From Verrucomicrobiaceae bacterium (lineage in GTDB: Bacteria; Verrucomicrobiota; Verrucomicrobiia; Verrucomicrobiales; Akkermansiaceae): a DNA stretch of 64,000 nt. Shown here one piece after another: positions 8,826-18,326 of this stretch. The notes under the pieces are model-generated. The model had not been told where the DNA came from and did not search any database. It was given only the letters and a program-made list of their open reading frames with translations. The position numbers were made by a program, and so were the translations under genes. Every line of letters begins with the position of its first letter. Position 1 is the first letter of the stretch. The stretch lies in assembly GCA_027484055.1 (NCBI GenBank), contig JAIXQH010000014.1, positions 186,001 through 250,000 on the forward strand. Reading direction: 5' to 3'.

Positions 8826-10157
8826 TTATTTGGCCAGTTCGAGGAGGAGGGCTTGGTTGAGGCGGATGCCTGCTTCGAAGTTGGCGATTGGGAAATTCTC
8901 ATTGGGCGCGTGGATTTGGGCATCTGTGAGGGCTAGGCCGAGCAGCAAGGTGTCCACCCCGAGCACGTCGCGGAAGGTCTGGACGATCGGAATGCTGCCG
9001 CCCTCTCGGATGAGCACTGGCTCGGCGCGGAAGGAGCTGCGGAGTGCGGCTTGCGCGGCGAGGCCGAACTTGGAGTGGGGGTCGGTGACGTAGGGTTTCC
9101 CGTCGTGACCGATTTCCACGTCGATTTCTAGGCCGGGTGGGCAGTGGCGTTCGAGGTGACTTTTCACCAGCGTCATGAGCTCGGCGGGGCTTTGGTCTGG
9201 GACGAGGCGGAAGGAGAGTTTCACGAAGGCTTCTGCGGGGAGCACGGTCTTGGAGCCCTCGCCTTGGTAGCCGCCGCCGATGCCGTTGACCTCAGCGGTG
9301 GGGCGTGCCCAGGTGCGCTCGGCGGAGGTGTAGCCAGCTTCGCCGAAAAGACCGGGTGAGCCGGTGATGCGGAGGAAATCTGAATCGCTCACGCCGGGGA
9401 CTTTCGCCCACATTTCGCGTTCCCAGGCTTCGAGCGGGCGGACGGAGTCGTAGAAGCCCTCGATATTGACCCGTCCGTCCGGGCTGTGGAGGCTGCTGAC
9501 GAGGCGGGCGATGCCTGCCGCTGGATTGGCCACGGCACCGCCGAAGAGGCCGGAGTGGAGATCGCCTTTCGGCCCACGGAGGGTCGCTTCACAGCAGGCG
9601 ATGCCGCGCAGGCCGTAGCCGAGAGTGGGCACGCCGGGAGCGACCATGCCGGTGTCCGAGATGGCGATGACGTCGCACTTGAGTTCGGCCAAATGACGGG
9701 CGAGGAAGGGGGCGAGATTCGGGCTGCCGATTTCCTCTTCCCCTTCGAAGAGGAAGATTAAATTGACGGGAAGCTCATGGTTTTCGCGGAGCGTTTTTTC
9801 CACACCGAGCACGTGTGCCATCATTTGGCCTTTGTTATCGGTCGCGCCGCGTGCCCAGATTTTGCCGTCGCGGAGTTCAGGCTCGAAGGGCTTGCTCGAC
9901 CATAGGGCCAGCGGATCGACCGGCTGCACGTCGTAGTGGCCGTAGATTAAAACGGTGCGGCGTCCGGCGTGGTGTTGATTCCTGGCAATGACGACTGGGT
10001 GGCGCGCGGTTTCGTGGAGCTGAGTGGCGAGGCCCATGCCAGCTAGCTTGGAAATCAACCATTCGGCGCAAGCGCGGACGTCGCCCGTGTTCGCGGAGTC
10101 TGTCGAAATACTGGGAAATCGCAGGAACGAAAAGAGAGTTTCAAGTTCAGGAGTCAC
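8826..10157 (-). CDS. M20 family metallopeptidase (dipeptidase/carboxypeptidase-like)
   Basis: 443 residues from the GTG at 10157, which places the family's N-terminus (ELETLFSFLRFPSIST) right after the start; a TTG at 10193 would add 12 residues. Di-zinc site motifs are visible: GHYDVQP, then GATDNKGQ with the bridging Asp, and the EGEEEIGS glutamate cluster. A dimerisation insert is present (GPKGDLHSGLFGG), as is a terminal His near AQIHAPNE. Members hydrolyse dipeptides or acylated amino acids in the cytoplasm. Substrate cannot be read from the sequence. It lies between the 5-FCL gene and glnS, all on the minus strand. Confidence 0.9.
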   Translation of the reverse strand: MTPELETLFSFLRFPSISTDSANTGDVRACAEWLISKLAGMGLATQLHETARHPVVIARNQHHAGRRTVLIYGHYDVQPVDPLALWSSKPFEPELRDGKIWARGATDNKGQMMAHVLGVEKTLRENHELPVNLIFLFEGEEEIGSPNLAPFLARHLAELKCDVIAISDTGMVAPGVPTLGYGLRGIACCEATLRGPKGDLHSGLFGGAVANPAAGIARLVSSLHSPDGRVNIEGFYDSVRPLEAWEREMWAKVPGVSDSDFLRITGSPGLFGEAGYTSAERTWARPTAEVNGIGGGYQGEGSKTVLPAEAFVKLSFRLVPDQSPAELMTLVKSHLERHCPPGLEIDVEIGHDGKPYVTDPHSKFGLAAQAALRSSFRAEPVLIREGGSIPIVQTFRDVLGVDTLLLGLALTDAQIHAPNENFPIANFEAGIRLNQALLLELAK

Positions 10158-10221
10158 GCGGCGATGCTCGCCGCTGAGGGACCTCTCCCGCAAGGCGAAT
10201 TCGCACGCGGGGGTGGGCGAT

Positions 10222-10746
10222 CTAGGAAATCACGTAGTCCATGGGAATGTCGTGCGGCTCGGGAAAGGTGTCTGCGACTCGTTGCTCGGGGAAGCAGATG
10301 CCGATTTTCAAGGCGTCTGGGCGGATTTTGGCGAGCAGTCGGTCGTAAAAGCCACGCCCGCGACCGAGGCGACTGCCATCCGGGGAAAAGGCGAGTCCGG
10401 GGCAGAGGAAGGCGTCGATTTCTGAGGTGGGGATCACAGGGCTATCCGCGCTGGGTTCCAGAATCCCAAAACTTCCAGCACTGAGGTGCTCCCCGCCATG
10501 GAATTGGAGTTCATCCCCGCAGACCCTGGGAAATGCCCAGCGGATGTGAGGGTGGCGCAGCAGGCTTGCGCGAAGATCGACCTCATCAGGAAGCGCTGAA
10601 TACGTGGCGATGGTGCGCAAGCTGGGGTGGGCGTGCAGCCACTCATCCAACGCGGCGCAGACCGGGGCGGAATCCCGTGGTGCTGCCGACTGCCGCATGA
10701 ATTTGCGGAGCTGGGACTTTAGATGCACGGGATAGGGAATTGTCAC
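10222..10746 (-). CDS. 5-formyltetrahydrofolate cyclo-ligase
   Basis: 174 residues with a GTG start. It converts 5-formyl-THF to 5,10-methenyl-THF using ATP, returning folate to the one-carbon pool. The family signature is near the C-terminus: DAFLCPGLAFSPDGSRLGRGRG followed by FYDRLL. The N-terminal LKSQLRKFMR helix with its ATP-contacting basic residues is also typical. It starts 36 bases from the divergent secreted-protein gene, so promoters must be very compact. purU, elsewhere in the window, handles 10-formyl-THF. Confidence 0.93.
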   Translation of the reverse strand: MTIPYPVHLKSQLRKFMRQSAAPRDSAPVCAALDEWLHAHPSLRTIATYSALPDEVDLRASLLRHPHIRWAFPRVCGDELQFHGGEHLSAGSFGILEPSADSPVIPTSEIDAFLCPGLAFSPDGSRLGRGRGFYDRLLAKIRPDALKIGICFPEQRVADTFPEPHDIPMDYVIS

Positions 10747-10782
10747 TTGCCAAGGATCAGAGGATTCCCATCCTTAGCCCCG

Positions 10783-11343
10783 ATGAGGCGTAGCTGGCAA
10801 GTCGCGGGTGTGTGGATGGTTTTGAATTCCGCTCTCGTAGCGGATGAAGGGGGAAAAGCGTTCGCATGGGAGCCACCGAAAGCGGCGAAGAATTTGTTCT
10901 CCCCCGAGCTGGGCCTGCTTGATACGGAGCGCGACGAGTATGCCACCAATCTGGCAATTTTATCCTCCAACTCCATTGCGCAAGCCAAGGCCTCCGTCAT
11001 TTCCATCGAGAGCGCGAGACGCATGCTTGGACTCGCCTTGCAGCTATCGCCGCGGAACAAGCGGGCGGTCATCGTCAATTTCCAACTCTCTAAGGGCTTG
11101 CTTCCGACGGTGAGCGACTGCCTCTACGAGCCGAAGGTTTTTGCCAGATTATTGCTCACGCGCGGGCAGTTGCTTGAGGGGACCACGAGTGATGAAAATA
11201 AACGCTTGGCCCGGTATTTTGTGCCATTGGCAGCAGAGTTGGATCCCAAAAACGAAGACGCTGTCTATGCAAGCGAAATGCAACGGCTCGACCACGGCGC
11301 ACCCGATTGGTCTGCGCTCACGGATGGGAGGGCCGAGCCTTAG
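10783..11343 (+). CDS. Secreted protein of unknown function with TPR-like helices
   Basis: 186 residues from the ATG at 10783. The N-terminus (RRSWQVAGVWMVLNSALVA) resembles a signal peptide with cleavage near residue 20. The rest is helical, with short repeats such as ARRMLGLALQLSPRNKRAVI and YFVPLAAELDPKNEDAVYASEM that have TPR-like spacing. I recognise no named family. The stop is 4 bases before the CYTH gene, so the two are probably co-transcribed. Confidence 0.6.
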   Translation: MRRSWQVAGVWMVLNSALVADEGGKAFAWEPPKAAKNLFSPELGLLDTERDEYATNLAILSSNSIAQAKASVISIESARRMLGLALQLSPRNKRAVIVNFQLSKGLLPTVSDCLYEPKVFARLLLTRGQLLEGTTSDENKRLARYFVPLAAELDPKNEDAVYASEMQRLDHGAPDWSALTDGRAEP

Positions 11344-11347
11344 TCCG

Positions 11348-11827
11348 ATGCCTGTCGAAATCGAAAGAAAGTTTCTTGTGGTAGGCGAGCAGTGGCGTGA
11401 GGGGGCACAAGGCGTGAGAATCGCACAGGGGTATCTCTCACAAGACCCCGGGCGCACGGTGCGAATCCGGCTGGCGGGCGATGCTGGGTTTCTGACGATC
11501 AAGGGTCGCTCCGAAGGCATCCGGCGTGCGGAATTTGAATACGCCATCCCATTTCAAGAGGCGCAGGATTTGCTGGGCCTCTGCTTGCCCTCGGTGATCG
11601 ACAAGACACGCTATCGCATTCCCCACGCTGGGCACATTTGGGAGGTGGATGAATTTCATGGCGAGAACGCAGGCCTGATCATCGCCGAGGTTGAGCTTGA
11701 GGATGACTCCATTTGTCCTGATTTACCTCCTTGGGTCGGCGCGGAAGTGTCGTCAGAAACACGCTATTTCAACTCCTGTCTGGCGGTGCTTCCTTTCGGA
11801 AAATGGGCGTCAGAGGCCGGGATTTGA
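11348..11827 (+). CDS. CYTH domain protein (triphosphate tunnel metalloenzyme)
   Basis: 159 residues. The N-terminal ExExK signature is exact (EIERKFLV at residues 4-11). Further tunnel residues follow as alternating charged strands (TVRIRL, FLTIKGR, RAEFEYAIP, KTRYRIP, WEVDEFHGENAGLIIAEVELE). The family hydrolyses inorganic triphosphate or related substrates in the cytoplasm; some members are class IV adenylate cyclases. This single-domain form is most often a tripolyphosphatase-type enzyme, but activity is inferred. It follows the secreted protein by 4 bases. Confidence 0.92.
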   Translation: MPVEIERKFLVVGEQWREGAQGVRIAQGYLSQDPGRTVRIRLAGDAGFLTIKGRSEGIRRAEFEYAIPFQEAQDLLGLCLPSVIDKTRYRIPHAGHIWEVDEFHGENAGLIIAEVELEDDSICPDLPPWVGAEVSSETRYFNSCLAVLPFGKWASEAGI

Positions 11828-11889
11828 TAATCTTTCATCTCCCGCTTGCCAGAGTCGCTCTGCCACTTACCCTCTGGGAAGAATCTCAC

Positions 11890-12762
11890 ATGAAAATCTG
11901 GCTAGACGGTAAATTGGTGGACGAATCTGAAGCGAAGGTGTCGGTCTTTGACCACGGACTTCTCTACGGAGACGGTGTTTTTGAAGGAATTCGTTTCTAC
12001 AATGGGCGTATTTTTCGCTTGGAGGAGCACATCGACCGTTTGCTCGATTCGGCGAAGGCGATCCTCCTGAATCTTCCCTGGACTCATGAGGAAATTTGTA
12101 AATACACCTGCGAAACCGTCGCTGCAAATGGCCTGACTGATGGCTACATCCGCCTCGTCATCACCCGTGGAGCTGGTGAACTCGGCCTCAATCCTTACTT
12201 ATGCCCGGTCCCGTCGATGTTCATCATCGCCTCGACCATCAAGCTCTACCCAGACGAGACCTACAAAAACGGCCTCGCCATCATCACCTGCGCCACCCGC
12301 CGCCCGGCTCCTGCCGCCCTCATGCCTCAGGTGAAATCCCTGAATTACTTGAATAACATCATGGCCAAGGTGGAGGCGATCCAAGCGAATGCCCTCGAAG
12401 CCGTCATGCTTAACGAACAAGGCTACGTCGCGGAATGCACTGGGGATAATCTTTTCCTCATCAAAAAAGGCGTGCTTCTCACCCCACTCATCAGTGACGG
12501 CGCACTCGACGGCATCACCCGCGCAGTCATCGTCGAACTCGCGGAAAAACTTGGAGTCCCGTTCAAGGAATGCTCCCTGACCCGCTACGACATCTACACC
12601 GCAGACGAGTGTTTCCTCACGGGCACCGCAGCAGAAGTGATCCCCGTAGTGGCGCTCGACCGCAGAGTCATCGGCACAGGCAAGCCCGGACCACTGACTG
12701 CCCGGTTCCTCGAAGCGTTTCACGAACTTGCCATGAACACTGGCACACCGTTTGCCTGCTAA
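11890..12762 (+). CDS. ilvE: Branched-chain amino acid aminotransferase (class IV PLP enzyme)
   Basis: 290 residues from the ATG at 11890, which has a weak GGAAGA upstream. It transfers the amino group between branched-chain amino acids and 2-oxoglutarate using pyridoxal phosphate. Signatures are FDHGLLYGDGVFEGIR near residues 20-35, the PLP lysine in QVKSLNYLNNIMAK, EAVMLNEQGYVAECTGDNLFLI, and a C-terminal FLTGTAAEVIPV. A D-amino-acid aminotransferase or aminodeoxychorismate lyase is less likely given the last motif. It lies 8 bases upstream of mcsA, making it the first gene of the mcsA-mcsB-clpC run. Confidence 0.9.
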   Translation: MKIWLDGKLVDESEAKVSVFDHGLLYGDGVFEGIRFYNGRIFRLEEHIDRLLDSAKAILLNLPWTHEEICKYTCETVAANGLTDGYIRLVITRGAGELGLNPYLCPVPSMFIIASTIKLYPDETYKNGLAIITCATRRPAPAALMPQVKSLNYLNNIMAKVEAIQANALEAVMLNEQGYVAECTGDNLFLIKKGVLLTPLISDGALDGITRAVIVELAEKLGVPFKECSLTRYDIYTADECFLTGTAAEVIPVVALDRRVIGTGKPGPLTARFLEAFHELAMNTGTPFAC

Positions 12763-12770
12763 AGACTGCC

Positions 12771-13280
12771 ATGAAATGTGATTTCTGCGAAAAAAAAGCC
12801 ACCGTCTTCCTGACTCAACTCGTTGAGGGACAGATGAAAAAGGTCTGCCTTTGCGACTCGTGTGCAAAGGAGCGCGGAGTCACCGATCCCACCGGCTTTT
12901 CCCTTGCAGACCTCTTGCTCGGTGGACTTCCCGGCGGACCGGGCACGGCAGCTGCTGGCAAGTCTCCAGCCAAGCCTGGAAACGGAAGGAAATGTGTGAC
13001 TTGTGACTTCACCCTAGACGACTTGAAACGCGTGCGCCGCTTCGGCTGCAGCGATTGCTACGCGACCTTCGCCGAGGAAGTCTCGCAAATGGTCAGAGGC
13101 ATGCACAAAGGCACCACCCATATCGGGAAAGTACCGGAAGGCCTCATGGCGCAGCAATTTCGCGCCCAACGCATCGAGGAGCTCCGCTCGCGTCTCGACC
13201 AAGCAATTATTTCCGAGAGCTACGAAGAAGCTGCCGGCATCCGCGACGAAATCCGTAACCTCGACGAGTTGAAAATTTAA
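12771..13280 (+). CDS. mcsA: Zinc-binding UVR-domain protein McsA
   Basis: 169 residues. Four CxxC pairs (CDFC and CDSC near the N-terminus, CVTC and CSDC in the middle) form two zinc sites. A C-terminal UVR motif follows (EELRSRLDQAIISESYEEAAGIRDEIRNLDEL). In Firmicutes McsA activates the arginine kinase McsB and links it to ClpC. The same order is kept here, with 6 bases to mcsB. A low-complexity Gly/Pro/Ala linker separates the two zinc pairs. Confidence 0.93.
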   Translation: MKCDFCEKKATVFLTQLVEGQMKKVCLCDSCAKERGVTDPTGFSLADLLLGGLPGGPGTAAAGKSPAKPGNGRKCVTCDFTLDDLKRVRRFGCSDCYATFAEEVSQMVRGMHKGTTHIGKVPEGLMAQQFRAQRIEELRSRLDQAIISESYEEAAGIRDEIRNLDELKI

Positions 13281-13286
13281 ATCCCC

Positions 13287-14414
13287 ATGATGCGCTTCTC
13301 CACTCTCATTAAGCACCCAGCCGACTGGATGACCGGCGGCCAAGGAGAGCACGGCGCGGTTCTCACCTCGCGCATCCGTCTCGCACGGAACCTCCGCAGC
13401 CACCCATTTCCCGGTTGGGCAAAACGCGACCAACGCGCCGCCGCGCTCGATCTCATGCGCCCGGCCGTGGAGGCGCTCGCTCCCATGAAGGGCGCCTTCT
13501 CGCATGAACTCGGGGATTTAACCTCCGTTCAAAAACAGGTCCTCGTCGAGCGGCACCTCATTTCCCGTGAGCACGCCGCCCGTGGCGATGGCTCAGCCGC
13601 AGTCATCGAGCGTCGTCAGAGCTTCAGCCTCATGCTCAACGAGGAAGATCACCTTCGGATGCAGGCCATCCGCCCCGGCCTCCAATTGACGGCTGCTTAC
13701 AATGCCCTGTCCGAGCTTGATACCGAGCTCGAAAGTTCGCTCGAATTTGCCTTCGATCCCACACTCGGCTACCTCACGACCTGCCCCACCAACCTCGGCA
13801 CCGGCCTGCGCGCCTCCGCCATGCTCCATTTACCCGGCCTCGTCCTCAGCGACCAAATCGGCCAAGTCCTCCAAGCGGTCAATAAAATCGGCCTCGCGGT
13901 CCGTGGACTCTACGGGGAAGGAACCGAATCTCTCGGGAACCTCTACCAGATTTCCAACCAATCTACCCTCGGTGAAAGCGAGGAAACCATCATCCGCCGC
14001 CTCGAACGCGTCATCTCCCAGGTGTCTAACCACGAGCAAAATGCCCGTGAAAAACTCCTCGAAGACGATCCAGAAATGGTCGCCGATAAAATCGGCCGCG
14101 CCTACGGAACGCTGCGCCACGCCCACATCATCGATTCCAAAGAGGCGCTCAATCACCTCTCGCTGCTCCGCCTCGGTGGCACGCTCGGGTTTTTCTCCCC
14201 GGAAACCGTCATGCTTTGCGACACGCTCTTGATGGACATTCAGCCCGCACACCTCCAGATGCACTCTTCCCGCAAGCTCACCGCAGAAGAGCGCGACTCG
14301 ATTCGTGCAGAAATCGTGCGCTCCCGTTTGCTTTCTCTCGAATCCCCGGATAATCGTGTTTTAGCAAAACACGAAACCATCACCCCAGACCCTTCTAACC
14401 TCAGCGACGCATGA
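13287..14414 (+). CDS. mcsB: Protein arginine kinase McsB
   Basis: 375 residues of the ATP:guanido phosphotransferase family. McsB phosphorylates arginines on proteins to mark them for the ClpC protease. Visible are TSRIRLARNLRSHPFP, NEEDHLRMQ and the catalytic-Cys loop TTCPTNLGTG, plus the second nucleotide-binding stretch. The C-terminal ADKIGRAYGTLRHAHIIDSKEALNHLS helices are also McsB-like. The stop overlaps the clpC start by 4 bases (ATGA). Its leader is AAATCCCC with no Shine-Dalgarno. Presence in a Gram-negative lineage is uncommon but known outside Firmicutes. Confidence 0.95.
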   Translation: MMRFSTLIKHPADWMTGGQGEHGAVLTSRIRLARNLRSHPFPGWAKRDQRAAALDLMRPAVEALAPMKGAFSHELGDLTSVQKQVLVERHLISREHAARGDGSAAVIERRQSFSLMLNEEDHLRMQAIRPGLQLTAAYNALSELDTELESSLEFAFDPTLGYLTTCPTNLGTGLRASAMLHLPGLVLSDQIGQVLQAVNKIGLAVRGLYGEGTESLGNLYQISNQSTLGESEETIIRRLERVISQVSNHEQNAREKLLEDDPEMVADKIGRAYGTLRHAHIIDSKEALNHLSLLRLGGTLGFFSPETVMLCDTLLMDIQPAHLQMHSSRKLTAEERDSIRAEIVRSRLLSLESPDNRVLAKHETITPDPSNLSDA

Positions 14415-16960
14415 ACAACTTCACCCCACGTGCTCAACAAGTCCTCGCTCTCGCTCGTAAAGAAGCAGATCGATTCAATCACTCCTACGTCGGAACCGAA
14501 CACCTTCTCCTCGGCCTCATCAAGTTAGGCCAAGGCGTCGCCGTCAACGTCCTCGAACGCATGGGCCTCGAACTCGAAGCCGTCCGCATGGAAGTCGAAA
14601 AAGAAGTCGGCTCCGGCCCACCTCAGAAATCGGCAGGTAACATCCCCTACACCCCACGCGTCAAAAAAGTCCTCGCCCTCGCCAATAAAGAGGCCAAGGC
14701 GCTCAATCACTCCTACGTCGGCACCGAGCACCTCCTACTCGGCCTCCTCCGCGAGGGAGAAGGGGTCGCCGCCCGTGTCCTCAAGCGCCTCGACGTGGAC
14801 ATCCAACGCACTCGGAACGAAATCCTCGCCGAAATCGACCCAAACTTCTCGCCCGATAATCAGGACGACGATGATGACGACGACGATGACGAAGAGGAAG
14901 ACGACGCCGACGTGCAAGACGAGCCACAAGCGCAATCTTCCGCTGCGGAAAGTGAAGGCAAAGTCAAAACTCCGGCCCTCAAAGCCTTCGGTCGCGATCT
15001 CACCAAGGTCGCTCGCGATGGTGGTCTAGACCCCGTCATCGGCCGTGAAAGCGAGATTGAGCGCGTCATCCAGATCCTCTGCCGCCGCACCAAGAATAAC
15101 CCGGTCCTCATCGGTGAAGCCGGCGTCGGCAAGACCGCAATCGTCGAAGGGCTTGCCCAAGAAATTGCCACCGGAAATGTCCCAGAAATCCTCCGGGACA
15201 AGAAAGTCATCACCCTCGACCTCGCCCTCATGGTCGCTGGCACGAAGTACCGCGGCCAGTTTGAAGAACGCATCAAGGCGGTCATGGACGAGATTCGGAA
15301 AGTGAAAAACGTCATCCTTTTCATCGACGAGCTTCACACCATCGTCGGCGCAGGCTCTGCGGAAGGAGCGATGGATGCCTCGAACATCATCAAGCCCGCT
15401 CTCAGCCGCGCCGAGCTGCAATGCGTGGGGGCCACCACCCTTAACGAATACCGCAAGTACATCGAAAAGGACTCCGCCCTCGAGCGCCGTTTCCAACAGG
15501 TGAAAGTGGACGAGCCATCCGTGGACGATGCCATCAAGATCCTCCAAGGTCTTCAGGAGAAATACGAGACCCATCACAAAGCCAAGTTCACCCCAGAGGC
15601 GATCGAAGCCGCCGTGAAGCTCACCTCCCGCTACCTCACAGCCCGTTTCTTACCGGATAAGGCCATCGACGTGCTCGACGAAGCGGGTGCCCGCGCCCGC
15701 ATCGGCACCATGACCCGCCCGCCCTCCATCAAGGAGCTGGAAGCTGGCATCACTCAGATCAACCGTGACAAGGTGGCCGCCATCGCCGAGCAGAATTTTG
15801 AAAAAGCCGCCTCCCTGCGCGATGACGAAAAGCACGCCAAGCGCACGCTCGACGAGACTTTGAAAAACTGGCGCGCCTCCTCGGAGGAGACCATCGTCAG
15901 CGTCACCGACGACGATATCATGGCCGTCGTTTCCAAATGGACCGGAGTGCCACTCCGCCGCATGGAAGAGAAGGAAACCGAGAAGCTCTTGAAAATGGAA
16001 GAAGAACTCAAGGGGCGCGTGATCGGTCAGGACGAGGCTGTCATCGCCATTTCCAAAGCACTTCGCCGCTCACGCGCCGACTTGAAAGACCCGCGCCGCC
16101 CGATTGGTTCATTCCTTTTCCTCGGCCCCACGGGCGTTGGAAAAACCTACCTCGCGCGGAACTTGGCGGAGTTCATGTTCGGTGATCCGGATTCGCTCAT
16201 TCAGATCGACATGTCAGAATACATGGAGAAATTTACCGCCAGCCGCCTGATCGGTTCGCCTCCAGGCTACGTCGGCTATGAAGAAGGGGGGCAGCTTTCC
16301 GAAGCCGTCCGCCGCCGACCCTACTCCGTCGTGCTCTTCGACGAAGTGGAAAAAGCGCATCCAGATGTGATGAATCTGCTGCTTCAAATCCTCGAAGAAG
16401 GCACCGTTACGGATTCACTCGGTCGTAAAATCGACTTCAGAAACACGATCATCATCATGACCTCCAACGTCGGAGCCTCCACCATCAAGCGCCAGACGAC
16501 GCTCGGCTTCGGGGCGATGACGGCGGATGATGCGGACCATTCCGGGATGAAGGAAAAAATCGTCGAGGAGTCGAAACGCTACTTCAAGCCGGAGTTCCTC
16601 AACCGTCTCGACAGCCTGGTGGTCTTCCACATGCTCGAAAAGGCAGACCTCAATCAAATCGTCGATCTCGAAGTCTCCAAGCTCGTCAAGCGCCTCAAGG
16701 ACAAGTTCATCCACCTCACCCTCACCGACGAGGCGAGAGACCTGCTCGCCGTGAAGGGCTTCGATCCAGCCTACGGTGCCCGCCCGATGCGCCGCGCCGT
16801 GGAGCAGTTCTTGGAAGATCCACTCGCCGAGTCGCTACTCCGTGGCGACGTGAAAGCAGGGGACACCGTGAACGTGGTCAAAAAGCCAGACACTGAAGAA
16901 CTGGACTTTCAATCCACGCGACCGGAGCCGGAACAGGATCTGAGCGAAGCAACGGTCTAA
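14411..16960 (+). CDS. clpC: AAA+ protease ATPase ClpC
   Basis: 849 residues. Residues 1-145 hold two Clp N-repeats (each with [12 protein letters not shown]). A strongly acidic Asp/Glu run lies at about 153-170. D1 has Walker A GEAGVGKT (about 235-242) and Walker B FIDELH. A middle domain with a UVR motif ([13 protein letters not shown]) follows. D2 has GPTGVGKT (about 571-579), LFDEVEK and the C-terminal [12 protein letters not shown] segment. A TTLGFG loop fits the ClpP-contact loop. It unfolds substrates, including arginine-phosphorylated ones, for ClpP. It is the last gene of the ilvE-mcsA-mcsB run, followed by a strong terminator. The acidic insert is unusual. Confidence 0.96.
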   Translation: MNNFTPRAQQVLALARKEADRFNHSYVGTEHLLLGLIKLGQGVAVNVLERMGLELEAVRMEVEKEVGSGPPQKSAGNIPYTPRVKKVLALANKEAKALNHSYVGTEHLLLGLLREGEGVAARVLKRLDVDIQRTRNEILAEIDPNFSPDNQDDDDDDDDDEEEDDADVQDEPQAQSSAAESEGKVKTPALKAFGRDLTKVARDGGLDPVIGRESEIERVIQILCRRTKNNPVLIGEAGVGKTAIVEGLAQEIATGNVPEILRDKKVITLDLALMVAGTKYRGQFEERIKAVMDEIRKVKNVILFIDELHTIVGAGSAEGAMDASNIIKPALSRAELQCVGATTLNEYRKYIEKDSALERRFQQVKVDEPSVDDAIKILQGLQEKYETHHKAKFTPEAIEAAVKLTSRYLTARFLPDKAIDVLDEAGARARIGTMTRPPSIKELEAGITQINRDKVAAIAEQNFEKAASLRDDEKHAKRTLDETLKNWRASSEETIVSVTDDDIMAVVSKWTGVPLRRMEEKETEKLLKMEEELKGRVIGQDEAVIAISKALRRSRADLKDPRRPIGSFLFLGPTGVGKTYLARNLAEFMFGDPDSLIQIDMSEYMEKFTASRLIGSPPGYVGYEEGGQLSEAVRRRPYSVVLFDEVEKAHPDVMNLLLQILEEGTVTDSLGRKIDFRNTIIIMTSNVGASTIKRQTTLGFGAMTADDADHSGMKEKIVEESKRYFKPEFLNRLDSLVVFHMLEKADLNQIVDLEVSKLVKRLKDKFIHLTLTDEARDLLAVKGFDPAYGARPMRRAVEQFLEDPLAESLLRGDVKAGDTVNVVKKPDTEELDFQSTRPEPEQDLSEATV

Positions 16961-16971
16961 CTCACGAAACG

Positions 16972-17011
16972 GCCCACGAGTCCCAGGACTCGTGGGCTTG
17001 TTGCTTTTTAA
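16972..17011 (+). terminator. Rho-independent terminator of the ilvE-mcsA-mcsB-clpC operon
   Basis: A perfect 12-bp stem (GCCCACGAGTCC at 16972-16983 with its complement at 16986-16997) and a 2-base loop, followed by a T-rich tract ending in TTTTT. It lies 11 bases after the clpC stop and just before the next gene's ATG at 17015. Confidence 0.9.
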
Positions 17012-17014
17012 GCG

Positions 17015-18316
17015 ATGCGCCATCCCACACCTTTCCAACAAAGAACTCTCTGGAATGCAGCGACAGGCGTCGCCATGCTGATCCTTGGAGCACTCGTTGT
17101 GGGCCTGATCTGGCTGCTGGGACAAGTCTTCGGATTTTTACAACCCGTCCTCATCCCGCTAATCGTCGCGGGGATCGTCGCTTACGTTTTTGATCCGGTC
17201 GTCCGCCTTTTTGAAGCGCGTGGAATGAGTCGCTTGTGGGCGGTGATCACGATCTTTTTCCTGATTCTAGTGGCCGTGGTTCTGCTGGTAGCCGCCGTTT
17301 TACCGGGGGTTCAGCGCAGCCAGACCGCCATTCGCGGCCTGTTCAGTCCTAAGCCCGCTACCGAGCAGGTCGCAGGCACGGAGGCGGCCCAAGATCCTGC
17401 TGAGCGTCTCGCCCCGGCGCTGGCCAGATCACTGCATGCACTCAGGCTCAATCACCAAGGCGACCCCATCGGCTGGCTACTCACGGAAGTGGATGATGCA
17501 GGAGCCGCCCGCCCCAGCACTGCGGAATCCGACTCGCCAAAGCCGCTCGATAGCTATTCCAAGAGTCGGGTAGGGCGGATGCTGATGGAAAATTTGGACG
17601 TGATTTTCAACACCGGGCGCTCATGGCTTACGGCTGGATCGAGTAAAGTGCTAGGATTTTTCGGGCTGTTACTCGGTATGATCATGGTACCTGTTTATTT
17701 GTTTTTTTTCCTCAAGGAATCAGCCTCTATCACCAAGCATTGGCATGACTATGTGCCGCTGAAAGCTTCTCGATTTAAGACTTCCTTGGTCGAGACCTTG
17801 GTGGAAATCAATGGCTACTTGGTCTCGTTCTTCAGAGGCCAAGTGCTGGTGGCGGTGATTGACGGGATTTTAGTCGGCCTAGCGCTCACCATTTTCGGCC
17901 TGCCTTATGGCCTGCTCATCGGAGTCTTCATGGCGATCCTCGGGGTGATTCCCTACATTGGAAATATCCTATGTCTCATCCCAGCCTGCATCATCGCTTA
18001 CCTCCATGCACAGATCCCTGATTTCGGCATGTCGCCATGGACCTACGTAGGATGCGTCGTGGCGATCTTCATCGTCGTTCAGCAAATTAACTCACTGGTC
18101 ACGGCTCCTAAAATCGTTGGCGACTCGGTGGGTTTGCACCCTCTAACCGTGATTTTCTCGATGCTGTTTTGGTCGCTCGTGCTCGGCGGGTTTGTCGGTG
18201 CGCTTCTGGCCGTGCCTCTGACGGCGGCGGTGAAAGTGCTATTCCGGCGCTTCATCTGGGAACGCCAGCTTCGTGAAAATCCGACGCTCTTGGAAGAGCC
18301 AACCCCATCAGAGTAG
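17015..18316 (+). CDS. AI-2E family transporter (UPF0118-type permease)
   Basis: 433 residues with about eight membrane helices: two near residues 22-65, one at about 75-98, a cluster from about 210 onward, and the family's GLPYGLLIGVFMAILGVIPYIGNI and PLTAVIFSMLFWSLVLGGFVGALLAVPLTAAVKVL regions. A soluble, charge-rich segment (about 105-195) sits between helices 3 and 4 and is longer than in many homologues. The family includes quorum-signal exporters and Na+/H+ antiporters; the transported solute here is unknown. Start is 3 bases after the clpC terminator. It is convergent with the next gene (10-bp gap). Confidence 0.88.
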   Translation: MRHPTPFQQRTLWNAATGVAMLILGALVVGLIWLLGQVFGFLQPVLIPLIVAGIVAYVFDPVVRLFEARGMSRLWAVITIFFLILVAVVLLVAAVLPGVQRSQTAIRGLFSPKPATEQVAGTEAAQDPAERLAPALARSLHALRLNHQGDPIGWLLTEVDDAGAARPSTAESDSPKPLDSYSKSRVGRMLMENLDVIFNTGRSWLTAGSSKVLGFFGLLLGMIMVPVYLFFFLKESASITKHWHDYVPLKASRFKTSLVETLVEINGYLVSFFRGQVLVAVIDGILVGLALTIFGLPYGLLIGVFMAILGVIPYIGNILCLIPACIIAYLHAQIPDFGMSPWTYVGCVVAIFIVVQQINSLVTAPKIVGDSVGLHPLTVIFSMLFWSLVLGGFVGALLAVPLTAAVKVLFRRFIWERQLRENPTLLEEPTPSE

Positions 18317-18326
18317 GGGCTAAACT

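Noticed and set aside
8140-9093. 317-codon open frame on the plus strand
   Set aside because: It lies antisense over glnS and the M20 peptidase gene, is low-complexity (Val/Gly/Glu) and has no domain. A GC-rich shadow frame.
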